Below, piece after piece: positions 9,059 to 19,642 of a stretch of DNA of 64,000 nucleotides. This stretch comes from Carallia brachiata (taxonomy: Eukaryota > Streptophyta > Magnoliopsida > Malpighiales > Rhizophoraceae). The notes below the pieces were generated by a model. That model had not been told where the DNA came from and did not search any database. It saw only the letters and a program-made list of their open reading frames with translations. Positions within the stretch are counted from its first letter, which is position 1, and each line of letters opens with the position of its first letter. The position numbers and the translations under genes were made by a program. The stretch spans positions 3,076,187 through 3,140,186 of the forward strand of contig JADCRB010000026.1 of assembly GCA_021464245.1 (NCBI GenBank), read 5' to 3'.

Positions 9059-9714
9059 TGTAAAGCGTAAATTTCGAGTCTAAAACAATTAAACTCGAAA
9101 ATACAAAAATAAATTACAAATAAAAATTGTAAAGTAAAAGAAAATTTACGTGGGGTCGATCTCCGTAGATCCTCCGATTAGTGTTCCTTTTTTGACTCCG
9201 TCAAGGGCTGCACGAGCTTGATCTGGACAGAAATAATTTCCACCGCTTTTTCTTGAACTGGATAGACTGAAACTGTGTCTGATTTGGATGTTTTGACTAC
9301 GTTTAGGAACCGTAGAGACTCGATCTGAGCTGATCTGACTTAATTTCACCGAGGGTCGAATGGACTTGTTCTCGGATGAGTTGCCTGGATTTCGCTGAGG
9401 GCCGTATGAGGCTTAATCCCAGCCGGATTTGTAATATTTCGATTTTTTTTTTTTTTACTATCTCTCTCTTTTTTTTCTTTTTTTTTCTTTTTTCTTTTCT
9501 TTTTTTTTTTTTCCTTGTGCGCTTCGCTGCTGGCTTCTCCTTTTTTTTTCTTCTTTTTCTTCTGCTTCTCTCTGCTTGCTTTATTTCAATTGGGGGGAGG
9601 CCAATTTATAGGCCTCCCCCTGCCTGCCACCAACCTTTTGGTTGGTGGTCGTTAATGAGGTTGGCAGCTGCCAACCATATTTTTTTTTTTTTTTTTTAAA
9701 ATTATTTGTTTACA
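9059..9714 (-). repeat. 5' LTR, complete (656 bp)
   Basis: It is bounded by TGTAAA and TTTACA in both orientations (TG...CA ends). Its last ~292 bases match the window's first 296. It contains long T/C tracts, the TATA-in-hairpin promoter at 9593-9620 and one palindrome at 9659-9676. The T-run and indel differences from the other LTR suggest an insertion that is not very recent, but no age can be calculated by eye. Confidence 0.93.
9593..9620 (-). promoter_or_regulatory. 5' LTR core promoter hairpin with TATAAATT loop
   Basis: It has the same 10-bp GGGGGAGGCC/GGCCTCCCCC stem and the same TATAAATT loop as at 156-183. This copy would drive the full-length transcript leftward. TATA lies about 105 bases from the LTR start, implying a short U3. 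Confidence 0.65.
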
Positions 9715-11036
9715 ACCATAAAGAAAAGAAAACTACAGTACCATTATTCGCCAAATCTAGCCGCAGTAAAGCAAACACATTGAAGGTGTCTGCTACACTT
9801 TAAAAAAGAAATCTTAGGACAACAATCCTATATACGAAAACAAAGCCACAAAAAGATAACAACAATTTGTTAATCTAGCTTAGCATGTACCATTTTGACG
9901 AATACAAGAAAACATGTATGCACAAAAGAAAGAAATAACCATCGGCATCACAATCAACAATAATTGACCAGATGCTCGTGAGGAAGCAAGAACCAATCAT
10001 CCCAATTTCATTTCCCTATAAGGTATCCTAAGGCAAATTTGGAGTTAGAATGTGGTCCCAGTTAAAATTCAATGTGTAAAAGCAGCAGAAAATGGTATCT
10101 AATGTTAGAGATTAGGAATCAATTTGACAACTTAGATAATGTCAATGTGCATTGGGATGCATATCGGCCAATATGTGAAATCCCAAGAACGCCAAGTCGG
10201 ATAGAAGCCTACAAAGTTGGCAATCATTGTCAAATTTTACAATTATAAGTGACCAATAATAGATGTAAAAAGAAAGGAAAGAATCAACCCTCGACAAGAA
10301 GAAGCATAGCATATCCAAAAAATAAAGAAAGATTTACGTTACATTATGTTCACATAATCAATTTAATGCATTTTATATACTGGTATATATTACATTATTA
10401 TAATTATAAAAGGTATATTTTCAATCTCATTATCTATCACAGTCATACATAAAAGAAAATAAAAATTTACAATCAATAATTAAGATAGGGCAACGTACAA
10501 ATTAACTTTTGAAATGGATTTCCCTCCGTGTGCATGTAATTATTTTTTTTTTAACAATGAAATAATAATATTCAGTTTCTTGTTAGTGGCATGCATGTGG
10601 TCAACGCCGTAACAAAATCATTGCCACCAAATAGCAACCTTGATTGATGCTTTAAGTTTCCCCAAGCCACGACAAAAGCACCCTGACGACCTTATTACGA
10701 TATTCCAAGTTTTATATTCAAAAGTTGTCTTAAATTTATTTAATACTTTTTTTTTTTTGGTACAATTTTTTTTTTTAAGTATATACAGTGGCATCGACAC
10801 GCACTAACACGACAATCTTTGTTTATCCCATTTGTTTTCTCACCTTTTAAGTTAACAAAATTAATTGTTTTCATTACATTAAACAATTTGACATTGTTCC
10901 CTTTTGAGAAAATCCGTGTGGACTGGATATTCCAATTCCAGGAAGAAAAGGTTAAGTGATGATTAAGTTTTGATTTAGTTCTTGATTTTCAAAAATTTTT
11001 GATCTAATTTAAAATTTTATACACAATGTTTTGAAA
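9715..11036. other. Intergenic, AT-rich, no gene seen
   Basis: Unique-looking AT-rich sequence with only short, biased frames. No RNA gene or terminal repeat was recognised. Confidence 0.6.
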
Positions 11037-11537
11037 GGGGATATACATTTATTTAACCATAAACCTTTAAGTATTTTTTCATTTAAGTTTTAAATCTTTT
11101 TGAAATTTCATTTCAGTTCTAAATCTTTTATTTTTATTCCAAATCAGTCATTCCGTTAGTCAGACCGTTAAAAATTACTGTTGACTAACGAAAATTTTTT
11201 AAAAGAGGTAAAATACACTATTTTAATTCACCAGTTAACAGGAATACGTTGTGTAATCTTAAAAAAATAAATAAAATATAAAAATTCAAAATCTCAACTT
11301 ACATGTTATTATTTGAGAGTAAAATACAAGTATTTAATAATAAAAAATTTTAAATAATATATTTTACCTCTTTAAAAAAATTTCTGTTAGTCAATAGTAA
11401 TTTTTAACGATTTGACTAACGGAAAGACTGATTTGAAACAAAATTAAAAGGTTTAGAATTGAAATAAAATTTCAAAAAAATTTAAAATTTAAATAAAAAA
11501 AACTTAAATATTTAAAACTAAATAAATACATATCCCG
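11037..11537. mobile_element. Fold-back MITE with ~200-bp inverted arms
   Basis: The left arm starts GGGGATATACATTTATTTA and holds TTCCGTTAGTCAGACCGTTAAAAATTACTG. The right arm carries the reverse complement in the same order (GACTAACGGAAAG ... AAATACATATCCC). The arms are imperfect but align over about 200 bases around a short AT-rich centre. No coding capacity. The outer flanks TTTTGAAA and TTTTAAAA are too degenerate to call a target duplication. Confidence 0.7.
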
Positions 11538-13765
11538 TTTTAAAATAGTCCTGAAGCAAAGAAAATATTAATATTTCTGTTCAGAAGTTATGGAAATGAT
11601 TAAAAAAAAAAAGTTAAAGATGAATAAAAATGAGGCAAAAATCTCCTGACTTGGAGAAACCGAAATCTATGATGATTACAGTTTACCAAATTCCTAGTCA
11701 ATGTCCAATACAATGATTTGCAGTACATCAAAAGAAGAGAATATGTGATACTGAATACGAAGAACCAACTGATCACCAGAATTTTTACATCCTTCAATTT
11801 AATGAGCAAATTAAGTGAACTGTAGCAAACATACACTGTAACATAAGTAATGGACAATATGGTTGAACCCAATGATGCCCCTTCGATAATTTGCTCTTCC
11901 AATCCTAGCTATAGCTAGCTAATTCAACGTCACATATCAACAAAAATAAAATTGTTTAGAAAAAATTTTAATATGGTTCACGTCATACTAACGCCAACAA
12001 GACTAGTTGCCTCTAGTTAGTCCATAACTGTTGATGAGAAAAATGATTATTAATGAGTATCGACTCAGTTCAGATGAAAGTATCGAATTGAGAATAGTTG
12101 ATTGAGGTCTAACACTTGCCAAACAAAGTACGCTCATAGGGGGTCGGGGTCTTTCAGAATTAGCACTCTAATATCTAAGCCAATACTAAGAACCTAAAGA
12201 GAGAGTGTGTGTAGAGAGGTGTCCATGTAGTTATGTAGATGATTTAGGAGAAGACCCTTATGTGAGAACTCTCCTGTTTAAAAAGACTACAAAGGAGTGT
12301 TAACATATACATTAATAGATCCTATCAAAAAAAAAAAAAAAGCATATACATTAATAGAGCCTGCAAAACTATAACACGTATGAACGTAGAGTAAACCCGT
12401 CTAATAGTGAATATAAAAGAAGAGTGAGCTTTAAGTTCTAAGGCCCGACAGACTAAATTATTAATCTACATCACGATAATGAGGCCCTTTCGCTTATTGT
12501 AGTGTCTCTTTATTTAAGCAGGATGACTGGATTTCATCTGAATTCCTAGGCCTAATGTGTGAGGCCCAGACTAGGAAGCTTGCTTTATCTGAAGCCCAAA
12601 AAGTAAAATGACGGTCGTCACGCAGTCGACTCCCGTGTACTAGGCACTAGCGACGTGTCTTTGTTCCATTACTTCACCTTTTCTCCCATATGGTTACGGT
12701 CGCAACAAAGGTTTTTTAACCATAATACTATTGGAATTTCATTACCAAAACATGGGAATGGCCACTGCTCGGACAAAGGTCTACATTATTTACAATAATC
12801 CAAATTTAATTAGTGGCATTTACATGAATCAGAAAAAAGTATAGAAACGAGTGAGTGAACTTAAAATGCCTGTTTGAGGTAGTAAATGCAAGAGAAAAAC
12901 TATTTACTTCAACTTTAAATAGTCATATGGAGCCATAAATATAAAGTAATTAATCCGAATCTTTTTTTCATTTTTCTTAACATAACTAGTCAACATTGCT
13001 TGACAGTCTTTGTTGACACTTGTGTCACCTTAATCTATACTAACATAGCAGTGCTAAAAGCAAATAAAATGCAAAATATTATTGACACTACAAGTAAAGT
13101 TGTTTTCCAATTTTTTCTATCAGATTTATGGGGCCTTGATCCATTAATAATGGGCTATATCTGAAATGTATTGGCTTGAGTTTTCTAGCAGGCCTTGTTT
13201 TTATTTGACCCAATAGTCTTCTGCATTGTTCCGTCTCAGAATAGCTTCCTGCTATTTTGCTGAGCTTGTCATCAATTGGGTGGGGTTACTAAAATTGGCT
13301 TAAATCTTAAGCCTTGATGGACAAAATAAACCAGTATCTTCAGAAAAAAAAAAAAAAGAAAAATTAACGTGGAAAGAGAAATCAGTCAAAGGAAATGAAT
13401 TTGTCCAACCAGTTTCTTGTCACTTCCATAATAATTTTTCTATAAGATATAGCTAATGTATTGCCATGGTAATCTCCGTGATTGTTTTGTGTATCGTGGT
13501 TGGAAGTAAGTTGTACGTTTTTCGGTCTAGGAAATGAAAACTCACTCTTCAAAAAGCCAAAAAAAAAAAAAAAAAGTCAAGTGTGCGTGTTTGAAGCTGC
13601 ACATAAGAATATTTAATCCCACTGCTAGTGCTTAGATAAGGATTTTAAAACTCAAACATCATTTCATTTTTCAAAAAAAAAAAATTCATTATATTTTATT
13701 TAATGTTATATATATATAGAATTGATAGGCAACATCACTTTTCATAACTGCGATAAAGACAAGTG
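11538..13765. other. Intergenic, no gene recognised
   Basis: AT-rich. A ~20-base segment (CATATACATTAATAGA) is repeated near 12305 and 12340 on either side of an A run. A minus-strand frame at 11600-11902 is hydrophobic but matches nothing I know. Confidence 0.55.
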
Positions 13766-13944
13766 TTACGCGGAGATAGATTTATCAAGTTCTCAAATTG
13801 ATATAACTTGTAAAAAGCCTATGATATGAGAACAGGGTAAAAATAAAAGTGAATTTCAATATAGTGACATACAAGGCTTCCCACTCTGTGATGCAAAATA
13901 TATTTATTTAGGTAGAAAAATATTAGATGGCGATGATTTCGACC
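13766..13944. repeat. Copy 1 of a dispersed ~175-bp direct repeat
   Basis: The segment from GATAGATTTATCAAG to GGCGATGATTTCGACC is a diverged direct copy of 15716-15894. Copy 2 is flanked by copia-like LTR pieces, so this is probably internal sequence of the same relic element. Confidence 0.65.
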
Positions 13945-15185
13945 TCTTTTTTTTTCGAAAATTAAATTTGTTAAGAAACGAAAATGTGAATTTATTGGCC
14001 TAACAAAAATGTTGATATTATTTATCAGTCGTTTATCATATTTTGTGGTAAGACTCAACTCCACCAACAACAACTGCCAGTGTCACAAAAAGCGTTGAGG
14101 ACGGAAGAAAAATAGCCTAGGGGGACAGGATTCCGAACTGCCCAATAGGCCAATATGGAAATAAAAAAACCAGTGAGTCTCTAGATATTACCGTGTTATC
14201 TCTCTTCTAAAGAAGAATAAAAGGTTACTTGCAATGTTTAAAAATAAAAAAATATAACTCATGAGTTTGAATTCCTACTAAAATGTTCGGTAAGACTAAA
14301 TATATATTTACTTATGTACAATTATAAGAATAACTTAGTAACACTTGCTGAATTTTGAGAGTATACTCCCTCTTAACAAATTCGTAGTGTGTTCCCTATG
14401 TCTATTTTCTACAACCACAGAAACAAAGGAAAATATACAAAATGCCATACAACATTTTACCCGCAACTTAACCGACCAAGGTCCTGCTGGTTGCAAAGAA
14501 GATCATTCTTCACGATGTTCTATCAAAGAATGGTTTAGCCTAGAATCTGGAGTGATCATCGTGGCTTTCCCATCAAGACTTTTTAGGATTAATGTACAGA
14601 AAAAATTCCATTTGACATTTAAGTTTGCCCACTTTCCCATTTCTAAAGCAAATTCAAGACCACCGTAGCATATGATCGCCCCCACATCTACCCCATTAAG
14701 CTGAGCAGCACAAAATACAAAATTATCTAAAAGCAAGCCCACAAATCACATACGTGTTGGATTGTTTGTATCAGAAACCAATAGAACAGCCCATCAAGTA
14801 GTTAGTCGGCTGCGCAGAAAGCTTGTTACAGTCAAAAATTTATATTATCTTAAACTTGTAGGAGAGAAAATTCAGTGCAATCAATGACTCCATAATACTG
14901 AAGTTGTCTTTAGAAGTGAATTTTAATTTCAGTTAGAGCAAATTTACCACGAAAGTCAACACATGCTGATGACTTCTTTATACTCATTTTGATCCATTGA
15001 GAAATGGAGTTTTTCGTTACTTTTATCTCAACTACAAATGTCGTTAACTCAAAAATAAGTCTAATCGACAAAATAAACATACTCTTCACTATATTGTTGA
15101 TCACGAACCAATTCCTAGCATCAGACTATGAGAGTGTTGGAGATATGAATTTGCACTGATACAACAACGTTGGAGATCAGAATTT

Positions 15186-15542
15186 GCTTTAATACCACTA
15201 TATCAAAAATATGAAGCTCAAAAGAATTACTTGGGGTGAAACAACAACACAAAAAACGAACTAATATTATAAAACAGTAACTCACTCTATACTATTACTC
15301 CACACTATCACACCATACTAGGTAACTCTACACATCCACCCTTATTTATAGAGAACCCTTAACACATAGTAATTAATATTCTAAAAATACAAAATAGGCA
15401 TCTTGATTTACTCAATCCATTAAACTTAAACACACCATTTTGTAATACTAAATACTTTGAACACGCTAAACTAGGACTTCAAACTTATTCATATATAACT
15501 TTACAAATAGCTAAAATATTAAATTCATGTTATCCTCCAACA
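15186..15542 (-). mobile_element. Copia-like LTR relic with both PPT and PBS
   Basis: On the minus strand, TGTTGGAGGATAACATGAA (15542 down) starts an LTR of about 345 bases with a TATA-like CTCTATAAATAAGGG. Directly past it, TGGTATTAAAGC (15197-15186) resembles the initiator-Met primer site TGGTATCAGAGC. Directly before it lies the purine tract GAGGGGG. So one LTR is flanked by a 3'-end signal on one side and a 5'-start signal on the other. Confidence 0.6.
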
Positions 15543-15715
15543 CCCCCTCATAAACTTATATTTCTCTTTTTCTGCTTTAATCATAGGTTTGAGTGCTTGG
15601 ACTGCAATCAGCAGAAAAATCACGAACATCATGAGTATTTCTTTGCTTCGCACAAGAATGTGTCCGAGTATTATAATAGTCAGATTGTTCGACTTCTCCT
15701 TCTTCCATATTCAAC

Positions 15716-15894
15716 TTACATGGGATAGATTTTTCAAGCTCTCAAATTAATATAACTTGTAAAAATTCATTGATATGAGAACTGGTAAAAGTAAAAGTGA
15801 AATTCAATATGGTGATACACTAGGCTTCCCTCTTTGGGATGCAAAATATTTTTATTTAGGTGGAAAAAGATTAAATGATGATGATTTCAACTTT
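15716..15894. repeat. Copy 2 of the dispersed ~175-bp direct repeat
   Basis: Diverged direct copy of 13766-13944, lying between two copia-like LTR segments. It reads as internal relic sequence. The short plus-strand frame through it (15775-15981) is not taken as a gene. Confidence 0.65.
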
Positions 15895-15944
15895 TTTTTA
15901 ATAAGTTTAATTTTCAAAAAATTTATTAGTTTTTTATCATACCA

Positions 15945-16051
15945 CTTCGTAATGCTAAATATTTTGAATACACCAAACTAGGACTCACACTTGTTCATAT
16001 ATGACTTACACAAATAACTACAATATTAAGTTCATGTTTATCTTCTAACAG
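15945..16051 (-). repeat. Fragment of the copia-like LTR
   Basis: The minus strand from 16051 (TGTTAGAAGATAAACATGAA...) parallels the first ~100 bases of the LTR starting at 15542, including ATATATGAAC and TAGTTTGGTGT. It is truncated, and the internal relic sequence follows. Confidence 0.6.
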
Positions 16052-19000
16052 AGAGAGATCCTTTCTTATGAACGTAGATGATTAATCTTTATTTTGACTA
16101 GAGAAATGAATGGTACCTAAGTATAAAAGCATTTTGCAGCCAGAGATTAGTATTGTAAAACCACTTGGGGCCCTGTCCTCGTGACATTTGAGTTCAGCAG
16201 GATATTACGGATATACTTTGTGCTTTGGAGAGCGACAAAGAAGGCAAGTGATCCTAGCTAGAGATGAAATTGCAGGTTTCAAAAGTGGCAGTCAGAAATC
16301 GCAACGGTTTGGAAAGTGAATGTAAATGAGACAGTTCCATGGGGCACATTGGAACCTGCCAAACACGCCCGCTGCAATTTCTTGGAAGGATCCCATGGCC
16401 AAAACGTTCATTTGAATATTTAAGCTAAAGAACATGTAAACAAAAAAGTGGCATAAGCTTTCTGCACTGCGCGCTTTTGAAATTCTGCTTCTTGTGACGT
16501 GCTGTGAACGATATTTTAATAAAAAAATTCAATGGTATCTACTAGGGATGGATGGAATGGCATAGATACAGGTGAAAAAAAAAGACTCTAATTCTACCGG
16601 ATTTGAAAAACGGTTAGATCTACACAACGTTGTTCAATCAGTCACTCAACTTATGGTCAACATTTGATGTTTATTAAAACAGTTGATTTGAAATTTAAGA
16701 AGTTTCGATTTATTTACTTGAAAAGAATATATTATTTGCATGTAGCCCCCAACAAAAAACCCATAATATAGATATTATATGCCTGTAGACTACACAACGT
16801 AGTTAGACTTGTACTCTTGTTCCTTTGACTTCTCACCACTGGATCAGCTACTTGGTGACTTGAAACTCCATACAGCTAGAAAATAGCAAATGCTATTCAA
16901 GAAAAAAAGAAAAAGAAAAAGAAAAACTCCATACAGTTAGAAAATCTGCCAAATTAATTACGATATTGCAGAAGCCAGATGAGAAGACCATAACTGACTG
17001 GTACTAGAATTTTGAGGAGTTATGGTCAAGATTACAACTTGTGAACATCTGAGCAAGAACAAACAATCCTTTGAAAATCGTGGGCATTATTCCGTTGCAA
17101 AAGTTTGATGGCTTAATATAGGTTGCTCTAAAGTAGCAACTAAGGATTGTTAGACAATTAAATTCATAAAAATAAAAAATAAACAAATAAATAAATAAAT
17201 TTTTAATACTATTTAATGAAATTATGTTACTTTTTGTAGCCACACGTATTTAAAATCATATAATATTACTCATTTATATTTTGAGTTCCATTACAATGAC
17301 GTGTATAAAATAGGTTTCCTTACTTTTTAAGAAGCTGACATTGGAACAAAAATTTCAAAAGTTTATCCTTTTAAAGGCCCTGCCTTTTATGAAGTTTAAA
17401 AATCAATGAAATCAATTCCGTGTCAGAAACAAGTTCGTATTCCTTGATTTTCAAAGAGATTTTCAATAGACAGCCAAAACGCTTTGAGTTATCGTAGACG
17501 ACACTAAGAAAGCAACCTTGCAATAGTATTGATTCAAGAGTCTTAATTAGAGCTAGCTATTAAAAAAAACAAAAAAGAAGTGACTTCTTTTTTTTTTGGG
17601 TAAAAAAAGGTGACTTCTAAATTCAAAGACTTCAATATATTATATATATGTGGGGTGTAGTTTAAAACTCAAAAAGTACCAAGAGACGATTAAAATAATT
17701 GAAATTTTGTGCAATTAAATAGTTTTAAAATAGTTTACTTTTGTTTAATTATTTTTGATTTTTTTAAGCATGAATAATTATTTTTGTATTTTGCTTTGAA
17801 AGAACTTTAATTTCCATTGTTACCTCAATATCACAAATTTGAGTTGTATAATCAATATTTTCTAAAAATATAAATAATACTATGTATCTACGAATATTTC
17901 CTTAATCCTACAATGCGAGAGTTTCGTGTGCGAATAAACTTTATATTTTTGTGCATGGCAAGGATGTATTTTCATATTGCCCATATAAGGCACCGAACTT
18001 GATTTGTCATCTAGGATGACATGTATCAATACTATCTCAATAGGATACTTCATTTCCTTTTTTCCTTGCATGGAGTCAAATTCAAACATGTATATAAAAA
18101 AAATGCATATGCTAAAAGCTGCATATGTATAGAACATATTGGACTTTAAAATTCTACCATTGTAATGGTCTTTGCCCCTTTGGCCACTAATGTTCCACGA
18201 AATAACCATATAACGTTCCATTTCCACGATAAGTTGATAAAATGTGTTTCAATACGAGTACGACAACTGCATATTTCTTTTTGAGGGAAAAAAAAGATTA
18301 ACTTGTTACTTTCTGTTAAATTTCATTACACCAGGTCATTTATTATCAGAAATATTTACCATTTTCTTAACCATCTTATATTTACTCAGATGTTTCAAGA
18401 TTTTTTTTTCCCTTTTTTTTTGATGAATATAGAACATTGATTAAAAAGAAACTATCTATCTATCTATCTATATATATACACGTGGGTTTTTTTTTTTTAT
18501 TTTTTGGTAGTTAGCCGGGTGGAAGATGCTTTTGGACACCAGAAGAGAAATATACAAATACCTATTCGACTAGAGAGACATCTATGCCACAAATGTGGGA
18601 TATATGTATATATATATATTAACAGCAAGAATCCTTTTTTACGTAAATGGACTATTTTATTATGTTTTACGTAATTTCATTTTCACTAATCTTCTTGTAA
18701 AATTAGAAGTCTATATGATTAAGCGTACACAGCATTTTTCTATTTTTCGTCAGTGTTTACACATTTCTTTGTTCTTGAGGTGGCAAATAGCACCAGAAAC
18801 AAATCTATTGCTCCCTATTGAAACTCAGACTATTCTGCTTTTTTGTTTCTGTTAGATATTTGAAACAGAAACAATTAGATAAATTTATTATACACAGGCA
18901 ATTCCAGGTTGATAAATTTATTTGTCCATTATTACCATGCTATAAAAAAAATGAAAGAGACACGAGCATGACTTTGGAAAAGGGAATCATAACTGTTAGT

Positions 19001-19554
19001 TATAATTTTTATATTTTTTACATAATAATTAATGATTATAATCAAATAATTTTTGGGCATTCCAAAATAATGATTGAATAAATTAGTCTATTTTTCATGT
19101 TTTCGTAATAAAATTTTATATTTTTTTTGTTAAAAAAAGTTTAGATGAGGAGATATTGTCTCAGTTCAGAGTTAGGGAAAGTCGCAGATTTCAAAGAGAA
19201 CTTACATATCACCCACCAAGAAAAAACCATAAGTAAAACTCGAATTCTAAACCTTTCAAGTGGAAATATAAAATTTTACCAACTCAACCAACCTTGATTG
19301 ACACAAAATTCTATTGTTTATTTGTTCACGAGTTGACAATTTTATAGTCAGAGAAATATGTCTGCTTGCCTTGAGAATTTTGAGGTAACAAAAAATCATA
19401 AATGAGGACACAAAAATCTCTCCATCATAGCACTTGAATGGAGACAAAATATTTAAGAAGAGAACATCTAATTTGCACAATCATACAAGGAGAAATTAAA
19501 GCAGAGCACCAATATCCATCTGGACCCTCCAAAATGGGACCCAATTTAGGATAC
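16052..19554. other. Intergenic, AT-rich, no gene recognised
   Basis: Only short biased frames. A CTAT microsatellite with TA tail lies at about 18452-18478. Confidence 0.6.
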
Positions 19555-19642
19555 TAGGCTTGGTATGGGGAGTGGGGCTCAGAGGAGGCAGTAAGCCATG
19601 TTCACATGGCCCTCTTTGCCCCCATACCCAGAAGCATGACCA
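19555..19642 (+). ncRNA. Candidate GC-rich RNA hairpin (possible miRNA-like precursor)
   Basis: In very AT-rich surroundings, a GC-rich segment folds on paper. GCTT and GGTATGGGG on the left pair with CCCCATACC and AAGC on the right, GC..AGAGG pairs with CCTCTTTGC, and an inner perfect stem GCCATG-TTCA-CATGGC closes the loop. The left arm has a 6-base bulge. GGTATGGGG / CCCCATACC loosely recalls the miR482/2118 duplex ends, but the match in between is poor. No transcript evidence, and the bulge is large for a plant miRNA. Confidence 0.25.

Larger units (their letters stand above)
1..9714 (-). mobile_element. Ty3/gypsy LTR retrotransposon, Tat-like, degenerate
   Basis: The element reads right to left: 5' LTR, primer-binding site, gag, protease, reverse transcriptase with RNase H, a second RNase H, integrase, about 2.1 kb of extra sequence, a purine tract and the 3' LTR. 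The window starts inside the 3' LTR, so the left end and any target-site duplication cannot be seen. The order PR-RT-RH-extra RH-INT and the lack of a chromodomain tail fit the Tat lineage of plant Ty3/gypsy elements. Every coding module is recognisable, but the polyprotein is split over several frames, so this copy cannot act by itself. The long 3' region with extra reading frames is known for Tat-type elements. The WOX-like content described below is not something I know from the family. Confidence 0.93.

Noticed and set aside
11600..11902. Hydrophobic 100-codon minus frame
   Set aside because: AT-rich composition alone explains the hydrophobic residues; no family recognised.
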